Of a stretch of 64,000 bases of DNA, positions 52,716 through 61,674 are shown piece by piece. The first letter of the stretch is position 1; each line of letters starts with the position of its first letter. A model generated the notes under the pieces. It saw only the letters and a list, made by a program, of their open reading frames with translations. It did no database searches and was not told the DNA's origin. Origin of the DNA: Segatella albensis DSM 11370 = JCM 12258 (GTDB taxonomy: Bacteria; Bacteroidota; Bacteroidia; Bacteroidales; Bacteroidaceae); NCBI RefSeq assembly GCF_000426565.1, contig NZ_AUFP01000002.1:186001-250000 (forward strand). Reading direction: 5' to 3'. The translations under genes were made by a program, and so were the position numbers.

Positions 52716-54644
52716 CTATTTAATAATATTACTTCCTAAGCTCTGGGCTAACAGATTTCTGATTTTCTGCATCTTCATATATTCTTCCATGAGACTCCTC
52801 TGCTGCTCTGCATCAATACCAGGTTGCTTCAACTGAAATTTCAAATCTTTCAGATGATTCTCCACATAATCCAGTCGGAAACCTACAACAAGACGAATGG
52901 TCGTATTCTTGAGTTTCATGGCATCTATATTCACCTTCAAGCTCTCCGACAACTGGAATCTTACACACAGTTTTCCTGCCACCCTACTGACTTCCGGATC
53001 ATAGTGTTGTGTAAAATAGGTCTCTGCCTTGAAATCCTCATCATCAAGATGCGCCACACACTCTTCCAAGATACGATTGTATATCTCATTGGTAAACCTA
53101 AGATTGTCTGCGCCCAAATCCATTGCCACATACTGAGCCAACGGAAGTTCGATGTCGTTACCTTCATTATCTTGAACGGTAATCATCCTTTCACCATATA
53201 GCACGACCATCCGGATAAGCATCTTCTCGACCTTCTTTTCCAGACCGTTCCCCTTCACCTGCTGCTCTCCCCCTTGCACAGGAGCTTTTTGTTGCACACT
53301 TTCAGCACGGGCTGCATCTTTCTCCATTTCATCCTTACCACTCCGGATAAAACGATTCATCTGCGAAATCAAAGTTTCTTCTCTGATACCAAGGCGCTGT
53401 GCACAATCATGAATATAGGTGGCACGAATGATCTGATCTGTGATTACCGAAATAGACTGTACGATCGAGTTGATTGCCTCCGAACGTTTGATCGGGTCGG
53501 TAACTCCCTTCAACATCAAGTTCATCTTAAACTCGATGAAATCCGTTTGATGCGTTTTGATATATTCCTTAACTTCTTCCGAAGAATGATTACGGGCGAA
53601 ACTGTCGGGGTCATCACCATCAGGCAACAACAGCATCTTCAGATTCATACCCTCCCGCAAGGCGATATCGGTACCGCGCAAGGCAGCATGGATACCCGCA
53701 GCATCACCATCATAGATAAAAGTGATATTACGGGTGAAACGTCGAAGCATCCTTATCTGATAGACACTAAGAGCCGTTCCCGAGTTGGCTACCACATTCT
53801 CTATTCCGCATTGATGCATAGAGATCACATCCGTATAGCCCTCCACCATATAGACACAATCCTCACGGGATATAGCCTTCTTGGCTTGGAAGATACCATA
53901 GAGTTCCCGTTCCTTGTGATAAATCTCACTATCCGGAGAATTGACATATTTCTGGTTTACGCCCTTTGTCCTACTATCGAGTACACGGCCACCAAAGGCA
54001 ACGACCTTACCACTCACACCGAACCATGGGAATATGGCACGACCCGAGAAGCGGTCAAAAATCTTACCATCTTCTCTTTGCACACACAATCCCGTCTTCA
54101 CCAGATATTCCGCCTTGTACCCTTTCTTCGTAGCCGCATCAACCAGAGAAGAGCGCTCATTCAAGGCAAACCCCAATTTGAACTTCCTGATAATATCGTC
54201 CCTAAAGCCTCTACTTCTGAAGTAAGGCATACCGACAGCCAATCCATCAACATCCTTATGAAGGATATCTTGGAAATAATCCGCAGCCCATTCGTTGACG
54301 ATAAACATGGATTCCCGTTCATTCTCCTTCTGCTTTTCCTCATCAGAAAGTTCCCGTTCCTGAATCTCGATATGATATTTGCGGGCCAACCATCTCAAGG
54401 CATCAGGATACGACATCTGTTCCAGTTCCATCAAGAAATTTACCGCATTACCACCTTTTCCACAAGTGAAACAATGGCAGATGCCACGACTCGGCGAAAC
54501 CGAAAAAGAAGGATGACTATCATTATGAAAAGGACAGAGTCCAACATAGTTGACTCCCCTTTTCTTCAAAGACACGAATTCAGAAACCACATCTACGATA
54601 TTTGTGGCCTCCATGATTTTATCTATAGTCGAACGATCTATCAT
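52716..54644 (-). CDS. dnaG: DNA primase DnaG
   Basis: Makes RNA primers at the replication fork. The 642 residues show the CHC2 zinc domain (VGLCPFHNDSHPSFSV and CHCFTCGKGG, about 38-70), the catalytic core with FGGRVLD and the TOPRIM motif VYMVEGYTDVISMHQCG (about 260-276), then YDGDAAGIHAALRG. A C-terminal helicase-interaction region follows, and a Gln/Lys-rich linker lies near 430-455. ATG at 54644 is preferred; the in-frame TTG at 54656 falls in the promoter. The mRNA is probably nearly leaderless. Confidence 0.96.
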   Translation of the reverse strand: MIDRSTIDKIMEATNIVDVVSEFVSLKKRGVNYVGLCPFHNDSHPSFSVSPSRGICHCFTCGKGGNAVNFLMELEQMSYPDALRWLARKYHIEIQERELSDEEKQKENERESMFIVNEWAADYFQDILHKDVDGLAVGMPYFRSRGFRDDIIRKFKLGFALNERSSLVDAATKKGYKAEYLVKTGLCVQREDGKIFDRFSGRAIFPWFGVSGKVVAFGGRVLDSRTKGVNQKYVNSPDSEIYHKERELYGIFQAKKAISREDCVYMVEGYTDVISMHQCGIENVVANSGTALSVYQIRMLRRFTRNITFIYDGDAAGIHAALRGTDIALREGMNLKMLLLPDGDDPDSFARNHSSEEVKEYIKTHQTDFIEFKMNLMLKGVTDPIKRSEAINSIVQSISVITDQIIRATYIHDCAQRLGIREETLISQMNRFIRSGKDEMEKDAARAESVQQKAPVQGGEQQVKGNGLEKKVEKMLIRMVVLYGERMITVQDNEGNDIELPLAQYVAMDLGADNLRFTNEIYNRILEECVAHLDDEDFKAETYFTQHYDPEVSRVAGKLCVRFQLSESLKVNIDAMKLKNTTIRLVVGFRLDYVENHLKDLKFQLKQPGIDAEQQRSLMEEYMKMQKIRNLLAQSLGSNIIK

Positions 54645-54653
54645 AAGTAATTG

Positions 54654-54685
54654 CAAAGATAAAAAAATAATTCCACAATATCAAA
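54654..54685 (-). promoter_or_regulatory. dnaG promoter close to the start codon
   Basis: TTTG (54685-54682) and TATCTTTG (54661-54654) on the minus strand, spacer 20. The -7 box ends 9 bases before the ATG, predicting a 5' leader of only a few nucleotides. Confidence 0.8.
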
Positions 54686-54788
54686 AAGTCCACACCTTAT
54701 TTTAATAAAGATACAAGGAAAAGACCGAACGAAAAAGCATACTTTTGTGCACAGCAAATCAAAGAATGTGCATTTTTAGCCAGAATTA

Positions 54789-54820
54789 TTTGCTTAAAAG
54801 GTAAAAAATCCGTATTTTTG
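54789..54820 (+). promoter_or_regulatory. Promoter of the etfB-etfA-acd operon
   Basis: TTTG (54789-54792) and TATTTTTG (54813-54820) with a 20-base spacer, 67 bases upstream of the etfB ATG. Confidence 0.8.
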
Positions 54821-54887
54821 CGTCCGGCTTTGTTTCATCATGTAAGCCAATAAGATTTGCAAATTATATATCATAACAACTTTAAAT

Positions 54888-55757
54888 ATGAAACTAAGAA
54901 TCGTTGTACTTGCCAAGCAGGTACCTGACACAAGAAATGTAGGCAAAGACGCCATGACAGCCGAAGGTACTGTCAACCGTGCTGCATTGCCTGCTATCTT
55001 CAATCCAGAAGATCTAAACGCTCTGGAGCAGGCCCTTCGTATCAAGGACCAGAATCCAGGTTCTACAGTAGGAATTCTCACCATGGGTCCTCCACGTGCG
55101 GGTGAAATCATCCGTCAGGGTCTTTATCGCGGTGCCGACGAAGGTTGGTTGCTTACCGACCGCAAGAGTGCTGGTGCCGATACATTGGCCACTTCTTATT
55201 TCTTGGCAAAGGGAATCGAGAAAATCGGTAATGTAGATATCGTTCTCGGTGGTCGTCAGGCTATCGATGGTGATACCGCACAGGTAGGTCCTCAGGTAGC
55301 TCAGAAACTTGGTTTGAATCAGGTTACTTATGCCGAGGAAGTACTGAAGGTTGAGGATGGCAAAGCTACTATCCGCCGTCACATCGACGGAGGTGTAGAG
55401 ACTGTTGTAGCACCTCTTCCTGTATTAATCACAGTAAACGGTAGCGCAGCTCCGGCCCGTCCTTGCAATGTAAAGCGCGTGATGAAGTACAAATACGCTA
55501 CATGCCCTATGGAGCGCAAGGGTGACGAACCTTGGAGCGACCTCTACGAGACACGTCCTTATCTGACACTCGGTCAGTGGAGCATCGCCGATTGTGGTGC
55601 CGACTACGACCAGTGCGGTTTGGCAGGTTCTCCTACCAAAGTAAAGGCCGTACAGAACATTGTATTCCAGGCTAAGGAAAGCAAGACTCTTACAGGTAGC
55701 GACGCTGATGTAGAGAGCCTCGTAAAGGAATTGTTGGACGAAAAGATTATTGGCTAA
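54888..55757 (+). CDS. etfB: Electron transfer flavoprotein beta subunit (FixA/EtfB)
   Basis: Small subunit of the heterodimeric flavoprotein that takes electrons from acyl-CoA dehydrogenases. The 289 residues contain VLAKQVPDTRNVG near the N-terminus, the nucleotide-binding GGRQAIDGDTAQVGPQVAQ (about 121-139) and the ETF-beta signature VITVNGSAAPARPCNVKRVMK (around 180-200, starting LPVLITV). It is the first gene of etfB-etfA-acd. Whether the pair bifurcates electrons cannot be decided by eye; it may, as in Bcd/EtfAB systems of anaerobes. Confidence 0.95.
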   Translation: MKLRIVVLAKQVPDTRNVGKDAMTAEGTVNRAALPAIFNPEDLNALEQALRIKDQNPGSTVGILTMGPPRAGEIIRQGLYRGADEGWLLTDRKSAGADTLATSYFLAKGIEKIGNVDIVLGGRQAIDGDTAQVGPQVAQKLGLNQVTYAEEVLKVEDGKATIRRHIDGGVETVVAPLPVLITVNGSAAPARPCNVKRVMKYKYATCPMERKGDEPWSDLYETRPYLTLGQWSIADCGADYDQCGLAGSPTKVKAVQNIVFQAKESKTLTGSDADVESLVKELLDEKIIG

Positions 55758-55759
55758 TT

Positions 55760-56782
55760 ATGAATAACGTATTTGTATATTGCGAAATAGAAGGAACCAC
55801 CGTTCAGGAAGTTTCTCAGGAATTGCTTACAAAGGGTCGTAAACTGGCCAATAAACTTGGTGTAGACCTCAATGCAATTGTTGCCGGTAGCGGCATTAAA
55901 GGTAAGGTAGAAGATCAGATTTTGCCTTATGGTGTAGATAAATTGTTCGTTTTCGATGCAGAGGGTTTGTTCCCTTACACATCGGCTCCTCATACCGACA
56001 TTCTCGTCAACTTGTTCAAGGAAGAGAAGCCTCAGGTTTGTCTCTTGGGTGCTACCGTTATCGGTCGCGACCTTGGTCCTCGTGTGTCTTCATCTCTTAC
56101 TTCCGGTCTTACAGCCGACTGTACCCAACTGGAGATTGGCGACTATGATGACAAGAAGACCGGCAAGCACTACGACAACCTACTTTATCAGATTCGTCCT
56201 GCATTTGGTGGCAACATCGTTGCAACCATCGTTAACCCAGAGCATCGTCCACAGATGGCAACAGTTCGTTCCGGCGTTATGCAGAAGGCAATCTACGAAG
56301 GTCAAGCTAAAGGTGAGGTCGTATATCCTGAAGTTGCAAAATATGTACCTACCACCGACTATGTCGTTAAAGTTATCGACCGCCATGTAGAGGCAGCCAA
56401 GAACAATCTGAAGTCAGCTCCTATCGTTGTAGCCGGTGGCTATGGTGTCGGCAGCAAGGAAGGCTTCGAGCAATTGGCATTGTTGGCTAAAGAACTTCAC
56501 GGTGAAGTTGGAGCAAGTCGTGCAGCCGTAGATGCAGGTTGGGTAGACCACGACCGTCAGATTGGTCAGACCGGTGTCACCGTTCATCCTAAGGTATATA
56601 TCGCATGTGGTATCTCTGGTCAGATTCAGCACATTGCAGGTATGCAAGACTCAGGTATCATCATCAGTATCAACAACGATCCGGATGCACCTATCAACAA
56701 GATTGCAGACTACGTCATCAACGGCAATGTAGAAGAAGTAGTTCCAAAGCTCATTAAGTATTACAAGCAGAATTCTAAGTAA
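55760..56782 (+). CDS. etfA: Electron transfer flavoprotein alpha subunit (FixB/EtfA)
   Basis: Large subunit that binds FAD. The 340 residues show the N-terminal ETF domain (about 1-190, with GATVIGRDLGPRVSSSL near 96-112) and the FAD domain signature GGYGVGSKEGFEQLALLA (about 223-240). The typical GCGISGQIQHIAGM-like segment reads ACGISGQIQHIAGMQDS, and the C-terminus has ISINNDPDAPINKIADY. Separated from etfB by 2 bases and from the dehydrogenase by 3. Confidence 0.96.
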   Translation: MNNVFVYCEIEGTTVQEVSQELLTKGRKLANKLGVDLNAIVAGSGIKGKVEDQILPYGVDKLFVFDAEGLFPYTSAPHTDILVNLFKEEKPQVCLLGATVIGRDLGPRVSSSLTSGLTADCTQLEIGDYDDKKTGKHYDNLLYQIRPAFGGNIVATIVNPEHRPQMATVRSGVMQKAIYEGQAKGEVVYPEVAKYVPTTDYVVKVIDRHVEAAKNNLKSAPIVVAGGYGVGSKEGFEQLALLAKELHGEVGASRAAVDAGWVDHDRQIGQTGVTVHPKVYIACGISGQIQHIAGMQDSGIIISINNDPDAPINKIADYVINGNVEEVVPKLIKYYKQNSK

Positions 56783-56785
56783 ATT

Positions 56786-58519
56786 ATGGCAAACTATTAT
56801 ACAGATCATCCAGAGATTGAGTTCCACCTGAACCATCCTCTGATGAAGCGTATCGTTGACCTCAAGGAGCGCAACTACGCAGACAAAGATAATTTCGACG
56901 ATGCACCGGTAAACTACGAGGACGCTATCGAAAACTACAAGCGCCTGCTCGACATCACCGGTGATGTTGCAGCAAATATCATAGAACCAAACTCAGAGAG
57001 TGTAGACCAGGAAGGTCCACATCTAGAGAATGGTCGCATGATCTATGCTAGCAAAACTTTCGAGAATCTCGATGCTACACGCAAGGCCGGTCTTTGGGGT
57101 ATCTCTATGCCTCGTCGCTACAACGGTCTCAACATTCCTAATGTAGTATTCTCCATGGCATCAGAGATTATCTCTGCTGCCGATGCCGGTTTCCAGAACG
57201 TATGGTCACTACAGTCATGTATCGATACTCTTTATGAGTTCGGTTCTGAGGAGCAGCGCCAGAAGTACATTCCTCGCATCGCAGCCGGTGAGACCATGTC
57301 AATGGACTTGACCGAGCCAGATGCAGGTTCCGACTTGCAGCGTGTCATGCTGAAGGCCACACAGGATGAGGACGGCACATGGCGCCTGAATGGTGTAAAG
57401 CGTTTCATCACCAATGGCGACTCTGATATTCACTTGGTATTGGCTCGTTCTGAGGAAGGCACCCACGATGGTCGTGGTCTTTCTATGTTCATCTACGACA
57501 AGCAGGACGGTGGCGTAACAGTACGTCATATCGAGAACAAGTTGGGTATTCATGGTTCACCTACCTGTGAGCTTGTATTCAAGAATGCCAAAGCAGAACT
57601 TTGTGGCGACCGCAAGCTCGGTCTTATCAAATACGTCATGGCATTGATGAACGGTGCCCGTCTGGGTATCGCAGCACAGAGTGTCGGTGTAGAGCAGGAA
57701 GCCTACAACGAGGGTCTTGCCTATGCCAAGGAGCGTGCACAGTTCGGTAAGAAGATCATCACCTTCCCAGCTGTTTACGATATGCTTTCTCGCATGAAGG
57801 CTAAGTTGGATGCCGGCCGTTCACTCCTTTACATGACAGCACGCTATGTAGACATCTACAAAGCCCTTGAAGACATCGCTCGTGAGCGCAAGCTTACACC
57901 TGAAGAGCGCAAGGAAATGAAGCAGTACAGTCGTTTGGCTGACGCCTTCACTCCACTGTCTAAGGGTATGAACTCAGAATATGCTAATCAGAACGCATAC
58001 GACGCCATCTCTATCCATGGTGGCTCTGGTTTCATCATGGAGTATAAGAGTCAGCGTTTGTTCCGTGATGCACGTATCTTCTCTATCTATGAGGGTACAA
58101 CCCAGTTGCAGGTAGTAGCAGCTGTACGTTACATCACTAACGGAACCTATCTGAACATCATGAAGGAGATGCTCGAAGAGGAAGTATGCGACTGCATGAA
58201 ACCTCTGAAGGAGCGTATTGCCAAACTCGTTGCCACTTACGAAGAGGCTATCGAGAAGGTTAAGGCAGACGCTAACCAGGACGAGCACGACTTCCTTGCA
58301 CGTCGTCTCTACGATATGACAGCAGACATCATCATGTCACTGCTCATCATCGCCGATGCAAGCAAGGCTCCGGAGCTCTTCAAGAAGAGTGCCAACGTTT
58401 ATGTTCGCATGGCAGAGGAAGAAGTTATCGGTCACGCAGCCTATGTTAAGGCTTTCAATGCCGATGACCTTTCAAGTTTCGTAGCTGAGGAAGCTGCAGA
58501 AACCGAAGTTGCAGAGTAA
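56786..58519 (+). CDS. Acyl-CoA dehydrogenase with C-terminal extension
   Basis: FAD enzyme forming or reducing an alpha,beta double bond in acyl-CoA, paired with the EtfAB encoded just upstream. The 577 residues include the N-terminal helical domain, the LTEPDAGSDL flavin/substrate loop (about 172-181) and the catalytic base Glu436 in IYEGTTQLQ. About 130 extra C-terminal helical residues follow, as in the larger acyl-CoA dehydrogenases. The operon has no thiolase or crotonase, so chain-length specificity and physiological direction (fatty-acid oxidation or enoyl-CoA reduction as an electron sink) remain open. Confidence 0.93.
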   Translation: MANYYTDHPEIEFHLNHPLMKRIVDLKERNYADKDNFDDAPVNYEDAIENYKRLLDITGDVAANIIEPNSESVDQEGPHLENGRMIYASKTFENLDATRKAGLWGISMPRRYNGLNIPNVVFSMASEIISAADAGFQNVWSLQSCIDTLYEFGSEEQRQKYIPRIAAGETMSMDLTEPDAGSDLQRVMLKATQDEDGTWRLNGVKRFITNGDSDIHLVLARSEEGTHDGRGLSMFIYDKQDGGVTVRHIENKLGIHGSPTCELVFKNAKAELCGDRKLGLIKYVMALMNGARLGIAAQSVGVEQEAYNEGLAYAKERAQFGKKIITFPAVYDMLSRMKAKLDAGRSLLYMTARYVDIYKALEDIARERKLTPEERKEMKQYSRLADAFTPLSKGMNSEYANQNAYDAISIHGGSGFIMEYKSQRLFRDARIFSIYEGTTQLQVVAAVRYITNGTYLNIMKEMLEEEVCDCMKPLKERIAKLVATYEEAIEKVKADANQDEHDFLARRLYDMTADIIMSLLIIADASKAPELFKKSANVYVRMAEEEVIGHAAYVKAFNADDLSSFVAEEAAETEVAE

Positions 58520-58540
58520 TTCACATCATAGCAATCATAG

Positions 58541-58578
58541 AGACAGGACGTAACATTTAATTACGCCCTGTCTTTTTT
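58541..58578 (+). terminator. Rho-independent terminator after the acyl-CoA dehydrogenase gene
   Basis: AGACAGG and CGTAA (58541-58553, one mismatch between them) pair with TTACG and CCTGTCT (58561-58573), followed by a run of T residues. It separates the etf operon from the following gene. Confidence 0.88.
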
Positions 58579-58596
58579 AATTATCGATATTGGAAC

Positions 58597-59076
58597 ATGA
58601 GACAAGATTTAGAACAACGTGTACAGCGTGCCGTTGACAACTTCATGCAAGGATACGGTTGCTGTCAGAGTGTCGTTGCAGCCTTTGCCGACCTATATGG
58701 CTTAGACGACACGATGGCCAAGAAGATTGGTGCCGGCTTCGGTGGAGGTGTAGGCAGAATGAGAATGATGTGTGGTGCCGTATCGGGCATTGTCGTCCTT
58801 GTAGGACTTGACTGTGGACAGACTGAAGGTGCCGACAGAGAAGGTAAGTCGGCCTGCTACAAAGTGGTACAGGAGTTGTTAGCAAAATCTAAGCAACAGA
58901 ATGGCTCTATCATCTGTGCAGAGATTCTGGGCCTTAAGGGGCACGAGAAGGCAACAAGCAACTATATAGCTTCTGAGCGCACCGCAGAATATTACAAGAC
59001 ACGTCCATGTGCCGCAAAGGTAGAGAGCGCAGCCCGTATCTTCGCAGAATATCTGGAACAAAAAAATAGGAAGTAA
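58597..59076 (+). CDS. C_GCAxxG_C_C family redox-type protein
   Basis: A 159-residue protein of the C_GCAxxG_C_C family (TIGR01909-type), proposed to be a redox or metal-binding protein because of its spaced cysteines. Here the motifs read YGCCQSVVAAF (about 19-29), MMCGAVSGIVVLVGL with LDCGQTEG (about 57-80), then a CYKV and an IICAEILG. A GAGFGGGVGRM loop lies between. It lies 18 bases after the etf-operon terminator, so it may be served by read-through or its own weak promoter. The last codon and stop form part of a hairpin for the opposite strand. Confidence 0.85.
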   Translation: MRQDLEQRVQRAVDNFMQGYGCCQSVVAAFADLYGLDDTMAKKIGAGFGGGVGRMRMMCGAVSGIVVLVGLDCGQTEGADREGKSACYKVVQELLAKSKQQNGSIICAEILGLKGHEKATSNYIASERTAEYYKTRPCAAKVESAARIFAEYLEQKNRK

Positions 59077-59097
59077 TCTCACCGAGATTCTTCCTAT
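59060..59097 (-). terminator. Minus-strand terminator overlapping the C_GCAxxG gene end
   Basis: ATAGGAAG (59066-59073) and CTTCCTAT (59090-59097) with an inner AATCTC/GAGATT stem (59075-59080, 59084-59089) and one bulged base. Read leftwards it is followed by seven T residues (59066-59060). The plus gene stop (59074-59076) lies inside the stem. Confidence 0.85.
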
Positions 59098-59170
59098 CCA
59101 ACTGTCAACATACAGTCTGAACTAACATTTTCAATCATTTAATATGGCTAAGTTGGTTTCTATACCAACT
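59060..59170 (-). ncRNA. Candidate small RNA of about 110 nucleotides
   Basis: A minus-strand unit bounded by a -7 box and an intrinsic terminator. The predicted 5' end begins with a perfect 7-base-pair hairpin, AGTTGGT (59151-59157) and ACCAACT (59164-59170), and the 3' end is the 59066-59097 terminator hairpin with T7. A 14-codon ORF (59138 to 59094, MIENVSSDCMLTVG) lies between, so a leader-like or tiny-protein role is an alternative. No known RNA family is recognised. Confidence 0.45.
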
Positions 59171-59175
59171 AATTG

Positions 59176-59206
59176 CAAAGATAACACAAACTATAGATAC
59201 TATAAA
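59176..59206 (-). promoter_or_regulatory. Candidate promoter of the small RNA
   Basis: TATCTTTG on the minus strand (59183-59176) with TTTA at 59206-59203, a three-of-four match to the -33 TTTG at 19 bases. Transcription would begin near 59170, at the first base of the 5' hairpin. Confidence 0.5.
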
Positions 59207-59341
59207 TCACTATATCATGGTATTTATATGCCATATTTGTGGTATTTCAGTTGTCATCATATCTTTTATTCTTTTCTAACGATGTAGGCACATCCTCATA
59301 CCTTCTTTCTTATACCAATAGGTAGGAAGGGAGACGTCGTT

Positions 59342-60064
59342 TTAGTCACTTTGACTAATAGTAACAAGTTTATAACCAATTCCTCTTACATTTACGATTT
59401 CAACATTTTTGTCATCAGAAAGCATATGTCTCAACTTAGTAATGAATACGTGCAAACTTCTTAAATTATAATAGCTATCATCCCCCCACAATTCCATTAA
59501 TAAAGTATTTGTCTTTATTACAGTAAATTGCTTTTTAGATAAGAAATATAAGATTTGACTTTCTCTATAAGATAAGGTTTTGATTTTCCCGTTAAGAACT
59601 AGTTGCTGTGTAGAAGGATTAAAAGTATATTTTCCAATATTAATCCAATTGTCATCTATAACATCATTGTCCACCAACTTCTTATGATCATAATAAGTTC
59701 TAGAAACTAAGGCTTTTATCCTTACTATTAATTCCTGTATTCCAAAAGGTTTTCTTAAATAGTCATTAGCCCCAAGTTCGAAACCATTAACAACATCGTT
59801 TACCCCAGATTTCGCAGTTAGAAATAAGACGGGAGTTATCTTGTCAAATGTTCGCAACTTTCTTATCATCTCGAAGCCATCCATTTGAGGCATCATAATA
59901 TCAGATACGATGATATTCGGTTTAAAAGTATCATATAATTTTAAACCAGATAAACCATTCCCTGCTACTACTATTTTGAATCCTAATGGTTCAAGTGTAT
60001 CCTTAATGATAGAAGACAACATTTGTTCATCTTCTACGAGTAAAACTTTAATATTATTATCCAT
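59342..60064 (-). CDS. OmpR-family response regulator
   Basis: A 240-residue regulator with a receiver domain (about 5-118; phospho-acceptor Asp55 in VSDIMMPQMDG, Lys in FLTAKS) and a C-terminal winged-helix DNA-binding domain (about 140-235; SYRESQILYFLSKKQF, then GIGYKLV). Its ATG overlaps the kinase stop (TAATG), so both are translated as one unit. Relatives include RprY of Bacteroides. The divergent barrel gene across 61498-61674 is the likeliest target, by position only. Confidence 0.92.
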   Translation of the reverse strand: MDNNIKVLLVEDEQMLSSIIKDTLEPLGFKIVVAGNGLSGLKLYDTFKPNIIVSDIMMPQMDGFEMIRKLRTFDKITPVLFLTAKSGVNDVVNGFELGANDYLRKPFGIQELIVRIKALVSRTYYDHKKLVDNDVIDDNWINIGKYTFNPSTQQLVLNGKIKTLSYRESQILYFLSKKQFTVIKTNTLLMELWGDDSYYNLRSLHVFITKLRHMLSDDKNVEIVNVRGIGYKLVTISQSD

Positions 60065-61497
60065 TAGCTTTTGTTCTTAAAAAACAAAGTAAAAGTGGTT
60101 CCTTTTCCTAATTCACTTTCAACGACAATATCTCCTTTCATTTTATTCATAATCTGCTTAACATAATATAATCCGAGTCCATATCCTTTTACATCATGTC
60201 TGTTATTGTTGGGGACTCTATAAAATTTATCATATATATATGGAATATTGCTTGATGAAATGCCTATTCCATTATCAGAAATAGACATTTCATTATTCTT
60301 TGCCTTAATATATATATGCAAGTCATTTCTTGAGTATTTTATAGCATTGTCTATTAAATTACTTATAATATGTTGCAAGTGTTGTTTGTCAGCATATACA
60401 ACAGCATCTTCCGGTAAAACTTCAATGGTATATTTAAAATGCTTCTTATTTATACAGAAAGGTTGAATTGTAGACTCTATAATAGGCTTTATTTTAATAT
60501 TATCCATGGAAAGGCTCATATTTTTTCTACGCTCCATGCTCATCGATAATATTTGTTCAGTCAATTCACTTAATTGTGATAGTCCCTGACGTGTTATTTT
60601 ATAAAGTTGAATTTTCTTTTGTTCGTCGAAAACATCTGAATAATTTATCAATGAATCAATTGCAGCATACGAAATGGCTATAGGAGTTTTTAATTCATGA
60701 GTCATGTTATTCGTAAAGTCGGATTTCATCTCATCCAGTTCCTTCATGCTATTTATCGTTCTTATAAGATACCAGAGAATAGCTGATAGCATAATGATAA
60801 TTAAGACAGAGATGATTACAATACCTACAATTCTATTATATACTATTGTAACAAGTGATGGTATAACAATTCTGTATCTTAATCCATTATTACAACATTC
60901 CAGTAAGAATAATGAATTACTATCTGATTTCTTGATTTTATCTCCATTAATTTCGGATAATATATGTCCATCATGAGATAACAATGTTATCCTAATCTCT
61001 TGTTGGATTCCCTGTTTAGATAATTCTCTTGTCAATAGATCATAAAAGATTTTAAGATCTGGCAACTTCATGCGATCTAAGGTCTGATGCAAACTAGCCC
61101 GTAAACTATGTGATAAATCATTAAATGGATTCTTTATGCTATCTATTTCAAATCTTTTGTTCGTGCTGTTATTACGTGTTAGATCATTACTTACTTCATA
61201 GATATATTTTCTTGTTTCTATTTCATATTCTTTCTTATGTTGAATATAATGTTCGCTCTTTATTAACTTTTTATTTTCATAATCATCTCCTAAATAAATG
61301 TAAGATGATAAACTATGATCTATTTTCTTTGCTCTAATTACCATTTCTCCATAATCGCTATTTTCTATAGCTCTTTGTACCTTTTGGCGTATTTCGCTAT
61401 CTTGTTCTTCGTAGAAACGAAATAGCCAGAAAAGCTGATAGCCTATTAGTAATAACAGGCAAATGATAACAGAAACAACAATATATCTAGTTTTCAT
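60064..61497 (-). CDS. Membrane sensor histidine kinase
   Basis: A 477-residue kinase: N-terminal transmembrane helix (about 7-27), a periplasmic sensor of about 190 residues with no recognised domain, and a second helix (about 222-248). HisKA follows with phospho-acceptor His267 in NMTHELKTPIA. The HATPase_c domain has N box HIISNLIDNAIKYS, G1 SISDNGIGIS and G2 GYGLGLYYVK. There is no clear HAMP or PAS. Coding sequence is distinctly AT-rich. A minus-strand -7 box TAACTTTG ends 5 bases before the ATG. Confidence 0.92.
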   Translation of the reverse strand: MKTRYIVVSVIICLLLLIGYQLFWLFRFYEEQDSEIRQKVQRAIENSDYGEMVIRAKKIDHSLSSYIYLGDDYENKKLIKSEHYIQHKKEYEIETRKYIYEVSNDLTRNNSTNKRFEIDSIKNPFNDLSHSLRASLHQTLDRMKLPDLKIFYDLLTRELSKQGIQQEIRITLLSHDGHILSEINGDKIKKSDSNSLFLLECCNNGLRYRIVIPSLVTIVYNRIVGIVIISVLIIIMLSAILWYLIRTINSMKELDEMKSDFTNNMTHELKTPIAISYAAIDSLINYSDVFDEQKKIQLYKITRQGLSQLSELTEQILSMSMERRKNMSLSMDNIKIKPIIESTIQPFCINKKHFKYTIEVLPEDAVVYADKQHLQHIISNLIDNAIKYSRNDLHIYIKAKNNEMSISDNGIGISSSNIPYIYDKFYRVPNNNRHDVKGYGLGLYYVKQIMNKMKGDIVVESELGKGTTFTLFFKNKS

Positions 61498-61502
61498 AAA
61501 TG

Positions 61503-61510
61503 CAAAGTTA
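61503..61510 (-). promoter_or_regulatory. Candidate -7 element of the kinase-regulator operon
   Basis: TAACTTTG on the minus strand, separated from the kinase ATG by only CATTT. No TTTG -33 box at 19-20 bases. If used, the mRNA would start at the initiation codon. Confidence 0.5.
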
Positions 61511-61674
61511 AAAAAGAAAACTCAAAAAAAGGAATATAAAACAAGGATGTTGAGTGGTTTAATCAAAATTTGTTACTTACTTAACATTAAATAACAGACA
61601 CTTTAAGTCTAGATAACTCGCAGCTTTCTAGATGATTGGATAATAATAAATACTTTTGCACCAGAACTAAATTA

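Noticed and set aside
53274..54650. 458-codon open frame on the plus strand
   Set aside because: It lies wholly antisense to dnaG, whose protein is fully recognisable. The antisense translation has no coherent domain or hydrophobic pattern, so it is a shadow frame.
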